Shown here in pieces: positions 25,817-37,737 of a stretch of DNA of 64,000 nucleotides. The stretch spans positions 128,105 through 192,104 of the forward strand of contig JH720299.1 of assembly GCA_000231825.2 (NCBI GenBank), given 5' to 3'. Positions within the stretch are counted from its first letter, which is position 1. Each line of letters begins with the position of its first letter. The notes beneath the pieces were generated by a model that had not been told where the DNA came from, made no database searches, and saw only the letters and a list, made by a program, of their open reading frames with translations. The stretch is from Tetrahymena elliotti 4EA (Eukaryota; Ciliophora; Oligohymenophorea; Hymenostomatida; Tetrahymenidae). A program made the translations under genes and the position numbers.

Positions 25817-27079
25817 ATGGAGATTTCAGATATTTTAAATCCTAATTTCAACATTTAAACTCATGTTGCCTTTTTAAAAATGATCTTGCTAGGTGATGGA
25901 ATAAAATTAACCTCTCTAGATGGCTAAAGAATATATGTTGTTTATTTTGTTTTGAATTCACTTGATGCTATGAATAAGATTGATGAAATTTTAACTCTTT
26001 AAGAGAAGCAAAATATTATTACTTGGATTTATCGTTAATAAATAGTTAAAAGAACAAATAAAACAAATACTCTAATAGGAGGATTTAGAGGAAGTGAATG
26101 TTTTGGATATCATACAGAATATGTTAGCAATTAATTAGAAGAGATAGAAGTAGAAGAATCTGAAATTCACTAAGATATATAGACAATAGTTTTTACACAA
26201 TGTGCACTCTCTTGCTTAAAAATTTTAGGAGATAATCTTGGTTTAGTCAGCCGCCCACATATACTTGCAACTTTAAAACGTTTACAATTAGAAAATGGTC
26301 AAATGAAGTCAAGTGATGATTCCATGGAAAGTGATTTAAGATATACTTATTCTTCACTTGTTGTTTCATAATTGTTGTAGGACTTTTCTTGGTGTAATAA
26401 AGAACAAATGATTTAATATATTCTATCATGCTTTAATCCTGAATCAGGTGGTTTTGGATTGAATCCAAACATGGAAAGCCATGGTGGTTCTACTTTTTGT
26501 GCTGTAGCAGCATTGAGCATTCTTAAAAAATTAGATTTAATCCCAAATAAAACTAAATTAATTCATTGGTTAGTTTCTAGATAATAGTTATTGAAAGAAA
26601 GTAAAGCTTCACTTGATGAAGAGCAATAAATCTAAATTGAAATTATATCAGAAGCAGAATACAATGAATAAAAGAAATTGCAAGAATAGAGTGAGCAAGT
26701 TCAAAGCAAAGAAAATCAAGATAAATAAGATGAAAATTAATAAGGATCCTAATCTACAAAAAAATAAACCTAATAAATTCTTGATATTGTTGGTTTTCAA
26801 GGTAGAGTTTGTAAATTCCCTGATAGCTGCTATACCATATGGATAGGAGCATCTCTTTCGATTTTAGGTTATTCATAATTTATAGCTTCTTAAAACATTC
26901 TCAGGTTCTTGAAATTATGTGAGGTTGCTTAAGGAGGGTTCAAAAAATCACCAATCGAAACATATTTTTGCCCTGTACATACTCACTTCAGTATTATTGC
27001 ATTAAGTTTACTCAACAAAATTGAACTTCCAGGAGGAATGAATTTTTCTTTACTTGTTAGAAATATCAGATTAGCTTGA
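25817..27079 (+). CDS. Protein geranylgeranyltransferase I, beta subunit
   Basis: One exon of 420 codons runs from the ATG at 25817 to TGA 27077-27079. The enzyme attaches geranylgeranyl to the Cys of CaaX proteins, usually Rho/Rac-type GTPases. The sequence shows the beta-subunit repeat series: GGFRGSECFGYH, FTQCALSCLKILGDNL, DLRYTYSSLVVSQLL, GGFGLNPNMESHGGSTFCAV (the GGTase-I ESHGGSTFC signature), GFQGRVCKFPDSCYTIWIGASL (zinc ligands Asp and Cys) and QGGFKKSPIETYFCPVHTHFS (zinc ligand His). These separate it from the farnesyltransferase and Rab GGTase beta subunits. An unusual Gln/Glu/Lys-rich insert of about 60 residues lies at residues 255-315, just before the zinc Asp/Cys block. The alpha subunit partner is not in the window. 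The intronless structure is notable among its intron-rich neighbours. Confidence 0.95.
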
Positions 27080-27981
27080 ATTTTTTATAAACAAAGCTTA
27101 TTTTGAGTAGCACGCACAAACATTTTATCAACCAATATAATGTTATTTATGGTCCTAAAATTTAGCAACCTTATAAGATAAATTAAATACAAAGTATTCT
27201 AAATTTATAGTTTTAGTAAAATTTTTTAATAATTATTTGAAATTTCTATTTCAGATTATTTTAAATTATCTTAAAAATCAACCAAACTTTCTTGAAAATA
27301 TTTGCAAAATCAAAGTTGAAATATTTTTTTATTAACTTAGATAATATTCTATTAACAAATAACTGTAATTCTAGTTATGTTAATTTCATTTTCTTTTTCT
27401 TATTATTACATAGTAGATTTCGTTTTAATTAAATAAAAAAAAATTTATCTTCAGAAAAGTTTTGAAATAATAAATATCACATACTAATCATATTTATAAC
27501 AAAAAATTGTTGATTTTTAACAAAAATGTTCAATTCCTATCATCTTTAGTGGTCTGCCTGCCTAACTGTGTTATTTAAAATGATCTAATTTCATTTTTTT
27601 TACTTTTATTATTAAGTATTAACTAATTATGAAATATCATTTTAAGTAAATATTGAAAAATAAATCTTTATTAAAATTTTCTTAATAATCAATAACATAG
27701 ATACTTTAACAAAATATTTTTGATGTTTAAAAAAAGAATCAATTAAAATTAAACAATTATTTTATGATAAATTGAGGATATTTCTATCTTGAACTAAGAG
27801 TACATATTATGTAAATAACAATATTAGATATTAATTATGAATATGTTGAATAAATGTATATAATTTTGTAATTGAAAAGAGAATGATAGTAATTTTATTT
27901 TGTATTATTTTTTTACTTGTTTACTTACTTGCTTGCTTGATTGGTTGAATGAATGGATGAGTTTATATTTTAAGAGTGAGA
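27080..27981. other. Convergent intergenic region
   Basis: 900 nt between the 3' end of the geranylgeranyltransferase gene and the 3' end of the CHIP-like gene. It is A/T-rich. Near 27905-27960 is a degenerate ACTT/GCTT/GAAT tetranucleotide run. No gene or structured element is seen. Confidence 0.55.
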
Positions 27982-29327
27982 TCAAAAAAAAATTTAATTA
28001 TAATTAGTACTGTGCTCTGGATCTATACTTTTACTTTTAAAGTCTTAAATAGCTGCTTTTAAATCTTTATTTTCTATACATTTTTTTGAGTTTATTTAAG
28101 CCCTGGTTGTTGGATCTATTTCTCCATTTGCTTTTACATGATCTTCAAGTAAAGTTTTTTCATAGCTCAAGCCACTGCTTGTTATTACTGGGTTTACCAT
28201 TAAATCCTGATTAATTCAAACAAAAAGATGTTATAATTATTATTCATTTTATAATTTTTACCAATGTAAAAATGCATGTAAAAGCATCTGAAGGTTTTTA
28301 TTCTTTTTTTTAAAACTTTCTTTCTAAAAAATGCTCTATTTCTGACTTGTCAAAAGTGTGTGATTTATCATTTTGAATCAATTTATTAATTAGATTTTTA
28401 GATTTGTTTTTCTTTCTTTGCAATTTCTCTGCCTTTTTCAGATTCAAAATTTGATTCGCCTTCGATATGTTAGTTTGGATTGACGAAATCAGCTGAAAAT
28501 CCTAGTTTTTATTGCTTTCATTTAATAGATCTAATGCTTTGTATTTTATAAAAATTATTATATCTAAAATGTAATTAACAAATGTAACAAACAAATTTGA
28601 TATTTATCCTACCTTTTTACATACTTTTTATTCCTTATATAGTGTATGTTTCCCATTAATCAGACATTATATCCATTTCTTTTGAAAGCATTACTTATGA
28701 CATTCCTTTTAAATTATATGCCTTATAATTTTCATGATCTAATCTTATTGCTTCACATGAATCTTTTAATACCTATTTCCAAGAATATTTTCAATTATCT
28801 TGAATAGCTATTAAAATAACCACAAAATATTACTTCTGCCCAATTTGAAAGTTAACGAAAACACTAAGCTCTATTTGAATAGTAAACCGAATCAGGGAAC
28901 AAATTCTATTTTGTTATTAAAAAAGACATAAATGATTAACATTTCAATTAATTCAAATTAATATTTCGAATGATGAGAGATGTAAATTCTATAAAATTAT
29001 TACAATGGCTGTTGTGTAGCATTTAATTGCTTCTAAAAATTTGTTTTGCTTAAAGAAATTATTTCCCTATTCCTTCATTGTTGTACTTTCCTTCTTTTTC
29101 TATGTTTCAATCACACTTGAAGTTTTACTCTATCTCCTAGAAACAGCTGAAGCATTTGCCATGTCTTATATGTCATCGCGTTGGTAGTGGTTAGAATTTT
29201 GAAAATTCTAAACCTTGGAATTATTATTCTTTTAAGTATCATCATTAGATTCCTAATTAATTTTATACTAAAGTTATACCCCGCTCTTTTTTTTATTACT
29301 GATAAATCCTTCAAGGCAACATCCCAT
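27982..29327 (-). CDS. CHIP/STUB1-like TPR-U-box ubiquitin ligase
   Basis: A minus-strand gene runs from the ATG at 29327 to TGA 27982-27984, with at least four introns. CHIP couples Hsp70/Hsp90 binding by its TPRs to ubiquitination by its U-box. Order: MGCCLEGF N-terminus; Asn/Ser/Gln-rich linker of about 70 residues; TPRs from KEQGNNFFKQNKFLEAIKCY, joined across an intron to INLFPDSVYYSNRAQCFRQL, then NWAE-VLKDSCEAIRLDHENYKAYNLKG across a 61-nt intron; a charged coiled coil (ISKANQILNLKKAEKLQRKK); and a U-box with TCIFTLDLMVNPVITSSGLS, LEDHVKANGEIDPTTR and NKDLKAAIQDF. The match to CHIP covers the whole TPR-coiled coil-U-box plan. Odd: MGCC is a classic N-myristoylation plus palmitoylation start, absent in animal CHIP, with about 100 extra residues before the TPRs. 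The intron near 28560-28640, after TPR3 begins, is needed to keep frame but its ends are uncertain. Confidence 0.9.
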
Positions 29328-30807
29328 TTCTTTTCTTCAATTCTTTTAATTTGTTATAGTAAAATAGAACTAATTCTATCTTTCTCTTATTAAATATACT
29401 ACAAACAATAACTAAATTAATGCTTTAATTTATTAATTCCTTTTAAAATCTAATAAGATTTCTAAACCATCTAAACATCATCTAAAAGCGATTTAAAATT
29501 TTATCTGATATTAATTGCTAGTGCAAAAAAAAGAAATGTTTCCACATAACCACAAATAACTAAATTTTCTGCTTATTATTAGTTTGCTTGATCATTTTAA
29601 ACTCTAAATCTAATGATTCATTTATTCAAAGCTAAAAACAAAAAATTCTCAAAAAGTATTTTAATTAGTGAAAATGTTTTCAAAAGAAATTGAAGAATTA
29701 ACTTCAAAAATTTAAATAAATCTTAGTTATTGCCTTTAATAATAAAAAATCTAGGCAATAGTCCAATCAAAAAAATCAATTATTTACTACATAAAAAAGT
29801 ATAAAAATACTACATTATCTTAAAAGCTTAAAAGTGCCCAATAAGAAAAAAAATTACAATAAAATATTTTCATTAAATTATTTTTTTTTAATACTCTTAA
29901 AATGATTAATTTAATAAATAAAAAAATTATAATAAAATAAGATTTTATTTGAAGTTAAATACTTTTTTGAAAATTGGGTAATAGAAATTTTACTTCAAAA
30001 GCTATTAATCTCACATTTGTACTAGAAATTTTATTTAAATTAATAAAAATTAGGCTAAGGAATAAGATTAGCAAGGGAGGAATCACTCAAATAAAAAAAA
30101 TCAAATTTTGTTAAAAGAATATTTTTTAAGCTTGGAAATTTTTAATCAAACGAAATTAAGAAATAATTTTCTGCCTTGCCTAACTATCAATAATTTGCTT
30201 AGAAAATAAAATTTTAGAGATATTCTTTGAACATTCCAAAAAAGAAAGTATTTTTTTTTTTCCCAACTGATTTACTGTATTTTTTAAATTTCAAATTTCA
30301 CTATTTAATAAATACTTACATTTTCTGTCAGTAAATTTAAGATGAAATTTTGAGAGTGTAACTAGTTTTATTTTCTTTATTTTGAGAAGCATTCTGAACC
30401 ATTTTTACCCAAAAAATTATTTTTGTCCTTTTCAGTGTGTTTTGGATGAGTATTAGGATTGATTAATCCATAAATGTAAACAAAAGAATACAACTTAAAA
30501 AATACAAAAATATGATAAAAGAAAAAAGCTGTATTTGAGGATTAATATTTGTGGAATATTTTTAATTATTAATTTCACATAAAAGAAAAGATCATACTTT
30601 ACAGATAGTTACTAACAAGTATTAAATAATTTGCAGCTAATTATTATTAATTTGGTAAACACTAAATAATTTGCAGTAAAAAATTAGATATTAATAATAG
30701 CTTCCTATCTGATAAAAATTATTAAAAAGAGGAAGCTAGATAGCATAAATATTTAGGTTTTAAAAAATTCCAAATTTGAATTTAATTAGTATAAGATTAT
30801 TTACAAA
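29328..30807. promoter_or_regulatory. Divergent intergenic region, CHIP-like / PAS protein
   Basis: 1.48 kb of A/T-rich sequence between the 5' ends of two divergent genes. A TAAATAATTTGCAG element occurs twice, at 30623-30636 and 30663-30676, 130-185 nt upstream of the PAS-protein ATG. No function can be assigned. Confidence 0.4.
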
Positions 30808-33800
30808 ATGAAAAAGTAGTTTAGAGAATACCTAAGTACTATTTTGGAGATTATGGAGGATAAGCCTTCATTTTTGATTCCAAAGTTAATATATTATGCT
30901 ATCATCATAATTTTCTTTAACTAGATTGCAGGATATTTTTTTTCTACATCAGAATAAAAATAGTTAAATGAATAAAAGGTAAAATTCATTGCAAGAATGA
31001 ATGAGCTTTCAACAGCTACTTACTTACTTTATTATAAAGGAGATGATAATTTAACCTTTCTTGTTTTTGGGATATTTTAGTTTATTGTGTACTTCTACTA
31101 CATTTACGTTGGTATTTATACTTATTTGAGAAGAAAAAAGTAGTTATGGCTGCAAAAAAACTAATAAATGTTCAAACTTATTAATTAATATCTCAATATT
31201 TTTTTTACATTCTATTGGTGGGTATTTTTTACTCCTTTTGCTGAGATAAATGCTACCATGCTAAGTTGTAATAGTCATTCATTTTTAAGTATTATGAGAA
31301 ATCAGGATTGTTCTAATGTCAATCCTATTATAATTATATTAGGAGTAATTGGATTTCTGTTAACTATTACTACTGCTATTATATCTATTTACTTATTTAG
31401 AAATTATGAATTTGGGTCTAAGGATTTTCTAAGAAGGAAGTTCAATTTTATCTAGGTATTAGTACTAATATGTAGAGCCACTTTAATATTTCTTTACTAT
31501 TTTAATTTGAAATAACTGAGGCTCTATAAAGAAATATTGATGTGTTTGTTAATATTTCTAATGACAGTAGATATTTACTTGTATAGACCTTACTACAATT
31601 AAGATATCATGAAAATGTACTCTTGCAGCGTTTCTACATTTTCAGTTGGAATAATTTTCATCATAATTTACAATGAAACTGATGCACTTTATGATTATGA
31701 TGTATTTTATTATCTCTTGCTTTTCATGGTTATTATTAGCTTTTCATTTATTGTGTATTTGAATTCTTCATATGAAAGAATCATCAGACTCAATTCTATC
31801 AATTTCAAAGAGTAAATAAATTATATTCTTAAAATATTTTAAATTACATTTTTTGTTATTTTTCTGAATTAAAACAATAATTATTTTTGGATAATATCTC
31901 AAGCTTTTTTAGCAAAAAAGAATTGTTTTGCTAAAATTAAGAAAAAAAAAAAAAAATCTTATCTTAGAAAATAATACTATTTCAGAAATAAATAAATTAT
32001 AAAAATATAGGGGTATTCAATTGTATTTATTGATCCAACTATTTAATGGTATTTATAATTCTTTTAATTTGAAAAGATAGAGAGGAATATTTAAATTACA
32101 AAAACTAGCACAATTGATGTGATACTAGAAATGTAGTAATTAAATGTATTGCTGCTGTAATTTTATCCACAGATTTTTTATTAACTAAATTTATAAAAAA
32201 TAAATTATTTAATATTGGTGTTTTATTAATATCTTTGAAACTGAATTTTATTTTTAATATCTTCGTATTTGCTTTTGATAGATACAATAGATTTATGATA
32301 TTTTTAAACAAACAAACAGACACTATAAGAAGATAGATTTTTACTTGGAAGAGATATTTAATCTTTTAGAAAATCACAAAAAGAATGAAGAAGCTTAATT
32401 TAGATTATTTGAAGTGTTAATTTTTCATAAATAATTTTGCTAGAATTATATGTGCTAATGTCATAAAACAAATTTTAAAAATTCTGAAAATAACATTATT
32501 AGCGAGGATGTGCTGAAATTTATTGAGAGTATGTTTTAGTTTAGCTTAAAGCAAAAATAAGTGAGGGAGAATTAAGATTTGTTTGAACATATTTCTCTGA
32601 AATATATATCCTTTATAGCAAAATACAGGAATAACCCAGTCAAGGCATATTACGAGCTAAAATAGATTATGTCTTTACATACTGATAAAATAAGTTTTTA
32701 TTTTGATTGTATTTAGAATATTTTTTCATTGAAAATAGAGGAAATGATTTTACTTCACTAATAAAATAAATTGAAAGAAAAGAAAGATCAAAATAAGGTT
32801 ACTTCAACTAGAATTGACGATGATGTCAGCAAACTAGAACTGATTGATTTTATTTAATCTGATAAATTTAAAATCAAAATACTTCCTCTCATACAGAGTT
32901 TTGTCCATTAAAAAGTAAATTTATATGAAAAAATGAGATCTGGTTTTGAAAAATTATCTCTTCTTGGAGATAGTATTTCAATCATGAGTAAGACTGCTAC
33001 TATCATTACAAATGAGCTGAAAAAAAATTTAGGCAGAAACATTTCATTCAGTGTTTAAAGTAATTAAGCCAAAAGGACTTCATAAAATGTTTATATCTTA
33101 AAAGTAAATTTCCACTTTAGTATTAATAACTTTACAAATTGAAACAAATAGATGAATAAATAAAAATAAATATTTAAATAAAAAAAGATTTTATCTATCT
33201 ATGAGGGCATCGTTTTGAACAGAGTTTAAGAGTCTATGAAATATGAGGAACTCATTTTGGAGTTGAAAAAAAGAGATTATCTTTTAAATTAAGCAGTTTT
33301 AAACACATTAAACATACTAAAAGGGAATATATTGACTGTAATTATTAGTTTCTCAAAAGAACGTGGCAAAATTAAGAGTCTTAATAGTAGAAGAATTAAC
33401 AGTTTTTTTGGTTACTCTTAAAATTAAGAATCTAACATTTAGTATATTGATTAACTTATGCCTTAATTTTTGCAATAAATTCATAACAGTTTAATGTAAA
33501 ATTACATTCTACGTAGCTACTCTCCTCTAATTAAATAAAGCCATTTCAGCTATGCTATGAACAGTGAAGGATTTATATTTCCAATCAGTATTTCTGTAGA
33601 AAATATTTTTGAATAGAGAGATGATTTTTGTTTGTATGGGTCTATTTTAAAGCTAGAAAATGCTAAAGAATTATTTGTTTTTAACATTAAAGGATAAATA
33701 CTTGGTTTTACCTAATTAATCTTTGAAGAAGCTTTTAAAATAGCTGAATAAAACTTTAATTCAAAACAAAAAAAGGTTCTTCATTGAATTTTTGACATAA

Positions 33801-36800
33801 TTTACTTATTGAAATTTTATTTATATATAAAAGGTTTATCTCGATGCATTCAATGTTATGCAAAAAATATCTATTTATTTGATTTTGCCTGAGATATTAG
33901 ATGTTATATTAAGGCATTAATAATAGCAAAGCGAAGAAGAAGGTTTAGAGAAATTCAATTTAAATTCAAGTATAGAAACTATTGCTTCAAATTAATAAGG
34001 AGTAATAAAAATACCAGATAGCATATTTGATCTCTAAAACTAGTTTAAGGCAAATCAATATTTTATTTCTGAAAAAAGTAAAGGGTAATCTTAAACTTCT
34101 CTGTAGACATCAATATTTTAGAATCAAGATGTTGAAGAAATTGTCGATTCTTATTAAACTTTTTACAAAGAAAATTTGGTGGTAAAATAAAATAAATATT
34201 TTTGATAAGGTTTAAAAGATTTTATTGTTTATTAATAGGAATGGAGCAAAGATAATTTAGTTTCAGAAACAAAAATAAAATATAATTTACTAAAATAATC
34301 ACTCAAGCACATTTAAGATAATAAAAAAACTACTGAAGACTTCTACATTATTTAAATTAATGAACAAAGTAAAATCACAACTGAAATAGATAGAAAGGAT
34401 AGTTTAGAAATTAACTCCCCAAAAAAAAATGCAAAAAGGAAAGGTGATGCTCTCTCTCCTCATAAAAATTTCACAAATAGAAGAATGTCCTTTTATGATG
34501 TTTTTAAACTAGCATGTAATATTTTTATAATCAATCAGGATCATTTTCAAACAAAAAGTGGCCTATCCACCGCCATTATCTAAAAATATTTTAATTATTT
34601 TTTAACAGATATTTTTTATTTTTTAAACCTGCATTCAAAATATAAATACCGTATTACCTTGAACCTAGGAGCTCTAAATTTAATTTTTTTAGAGTCAAGG
34701 TCAGAGTTTTCAAAAAAAATAGAACATTTTAAAAATCACCCCTCAAAAAAAATTTTATCAAGGTCTTACAGTAAATAGTTTTTCCAATTAGTTCAACCCT
34801 AAAATTAATTTTTAAATTATAAGAATATTATTTGTAATTTAGTTAACATTTTTTTATTTTGACAGCTTAACAGTAAATAAACTAGCAGATATAGATAAAT
34901 AATGCACCAAGTAATTAAGCACTCCAAGGAACTCCATATATGCGTAGAAGATTTGTATAGGAAATATAAGATAATGATTAACTGAATTAGAGCTCAACAA
35001 GCTTAGATAAATATGTATCATAAAACAACAATTTAAGTCCTGGTATAGGCAATAAATAAGGTGAGAGAAAATCTAGAATTTTATCTAGTTTCTCTCATTT
35101 GTCTGACAAAAATAATAGCTTATCTTAATAGAATATTTATGAGAGAAGCTTGGTCAATTTAAATAACGAAACAAACATAACATCTAATTAAAATTTTGAT
35201 TTTAACTAAAAAGTTGAAGATAATAAATAAATCATTTAAAAAATCAAGAGGAATTCTAGTTTTAATTCTGAAGTCCTAAGTCCTCTTAAACGACTATTAG
35301 GACCTCAATTTAGTAAAGATAAACATTTAATTAAAACTGCTTCTAAAGATTTTGAACCTAAATTTACAATTGACGATACTGAAAAACCTGAGGAAGAAAA
35401 AATTAAAATAAAAAATTTATTTCTGCATTAGAGCAGTATAGCTTCTTCATCAGCTACAGCAAGGTCTCGTTCTCCCAAACCAAAGCTATCTCTATGGTAG
35501 AGAATAAAGAATAGAGTAGCAGCCGCCAATAATACATAATAGCCACATTTATAAAAAGGAGTAGCTTTATTTTTAAAAGAAAGACAAGAAGCTTTCAATG
35601 AAGAAAAACATGAGAAAATTTTATAAAATCCTGATACAATAAGCAGCAACACAGCCATGGATATGGATTATGAAAATGATATTGATGACGTAGATTTATC
35701 CTCAGTTACTAAAAAAGGAACCACAACTGTTAGAAAAAATGGTAAATCCACCTAGGAACCTAAAACAAACCAATAAATAAGATCGATTTCTCATATTTCC
35801 TCATAAAGCTCTAGAGGCTATGGAACTTATTTGTTTTACAGCATAGCTTACTCTTTTCATTTGCCTAGCATATTTAATAAACTAAAGATTTTTTTTGGTA
35901 ATTTTCTGAAATAATAAACCTAATTAATGATTTTATTTTCATTTTATTAAATAGTTGTGTTTATAATCATATTTGCTTCACTATAAACTGCACTTAGTCT
36001 AGGAATTATCTCATAATACTCTTAGTTATAAGAAGATTTAGCTTTTAATTAAATAGCTTTGACTGATGATTCATCTTTTTAAATGCAAATACTAAACTCA
36101 ATAAACTAATTTGCTATCTAATTGGAATTAATTAGTTAAGAGTATCAAACTGTTGTTCAAAATCAAATTACTAAAATATCTTCTAACTATGAGAGTATTT
36201 TTCCTCAAATACTTTAAAAATATCTGAATTGTGGCCTAAACTAGCTCTATAAAGTCAGTATTTTCTCTTTCAAGTAAATTTATTTCTACTTTAAATATAT
36301 AAAATTAATTTATCTTTCAAATAAAGTAATTAGCAAGTTGAACAAAAATCTTTAGCAGAACTAAAATATTACAATTTAAACAGTGTCACTTAAGTTCTTT
36401 AATTAGGCAAAAACTCAAACAAATTATTAAATGATTAGTTTTTTTATTTAGTAAAAAATTCATTAATGAACTAAGAACTGGATAAATCTCTGCTATCAAA
36501 CTCGTTTTAGGATTACAAAGATTTACAAAATACTCTGAATAACAGAGCCAATTTCTTTATTGGCTGTTATGTGATTATATTTTTCATCTTCATTTTACTC
36601 TTTTTCCCTTTTTTGAGATAAATAAACGTCTATTAAGAAAGAGTACTTCATTTGATAGCTAGATTAAATGAAGGTGAATGTCTTTAAGAATAGACTAAAT
36701 TAAGTGATGTTTTAAAGTACATTTAAAGTAAAAATGAGTAATGGGTATATAAAAACTTCATGATTAATGACCCATAAAGTTTAAATGAAGCTCTAAAAAA

Positions 36801-37737
36801 ATCAATAAAATCAAATAATTTTATAAAAACATAAAAACAACCTATTTCATCTAGGATTAAAAACTAAAATATTAAGAACTACAGATAGATATTTTACTTT
36901 GTCTTCATTTCTTTATTAGGATTGATATATTTTTCTATCTTTATTATGATCTTAAAGAAACATTCAAACAATTCTTATAAATATTTAAATTTTTTTGAGT
37001 TCTCTTAATTTGCTCTGCCTTCTTTTAATAGCATGGTTATAGATTGGTCTATCCTGATAAATTATTCATATTTTCAATAAAAAAATTAATACTTTCCATA
37101 AATTGATATTACTCAACTAAATTAAGACTATCAATATAGCTTACAAAATATTTCAAGTTTCCTTACTCAATTCTAGTAAGAAATAGATTAACTTTCATCA
37201 ATAGGAAACTCAAATTATGACCAATTGAATCTAGTATACACTGAGAGCTTATGCAAGTATTTTGAAGAATAACAATTATGTGATGAACTATCTGATTAAA
37301 CTAATCAAATGTATGAGTAAGGCCTTGCAGGATTACTCTCAAATTATATATAATTTTTCAATAATTACAAATTCCTTTTGAGTTATTAACCTCCTAATGT
37401 ATAATAATCTTAACTAAAAATGTATTATTCAACCATCTAGTTTTCAGAGCTTATCCTTAAAAATTATGAAAACACTGTAAATTTTTTTAAAGAAATAGTT
37501 AATATTAGTCTAAGTGCTTATAATACCTTTTATAATGACTTTAAAAGAACTCATTTGCTTTATTCCTTAATATTTGGTATATTTATCATTCTATTATTTA
37601 TAATTATGGCCCTATTATTGTACAAAAGAAGCATCCTAAGGCTAATTAATGTTAATTTTGGTTTGACTTGCTTTCCTAATAGCAAGATTTAAGAAGAAAG
37701 TACTTTGTAAATGCTAAAATTTATTAGAAATATTTGA
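30808..37737 (+). CDS. Giant TmcB-like PAS-domain membrane protein
   Basis: A large intron-containing gene runs from the ATG at 30808 (MKKQFREYLSTILEIMEDKP) to TGA 37735-37737, roughly 2,000 residues. The N-terminal third has six or more membrane spans (for example IPKLIYYAIIIIFFNQIAGY, WWVFFTPFAEIN, NPIIIILGVIGFLLTITTAI). A cytosolic helical region with the HKQFCQNYMCQC cysteine motif follows (about 32330-33100); I know this from ciliate proteins related to Dictyostelium TmcB. A PAS-like domain follows at about 33200-33780 (INSFFGYSQ, IDQLMPQFLQQIHNSLMQNY, YGSILKLENAKELFVFNIKG). After a long Ser/Lys/Asn-rich linker (34990-35820) comes a second membrane-anchored half: FYQIVVFIIIFASLQTAL, a large ectodomain, IGCYVIIFFIFILLFFPF, another long segment, then LIYFSIFIMILKK and a last helix ALLLYKRSILRL. 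Splicing around 32110-32330, 34200-34250 and 34530-34990 is unsure. A split into two genes at 34.2-35.0 kb cannot be excluded, but no TGA plus new ATG is clear there. Probable sensory role, inferred only. Confidence 0.75.

Noticed and set aside
28300..28320. Apparent frameshift in the CHIP-like gene before the U-box
   Set aside because: On recounting, the plus-strand run has eight T, which keeps the coiled coil and U-box in one frame.
29111..29393. Overlapping ORFs on both strands near 29.1-29.4 kb
   Set aside because: They are other frames of the N-terminal exon of the CHIP-like gene, whose MGCC start and TPR continuation explain the region.
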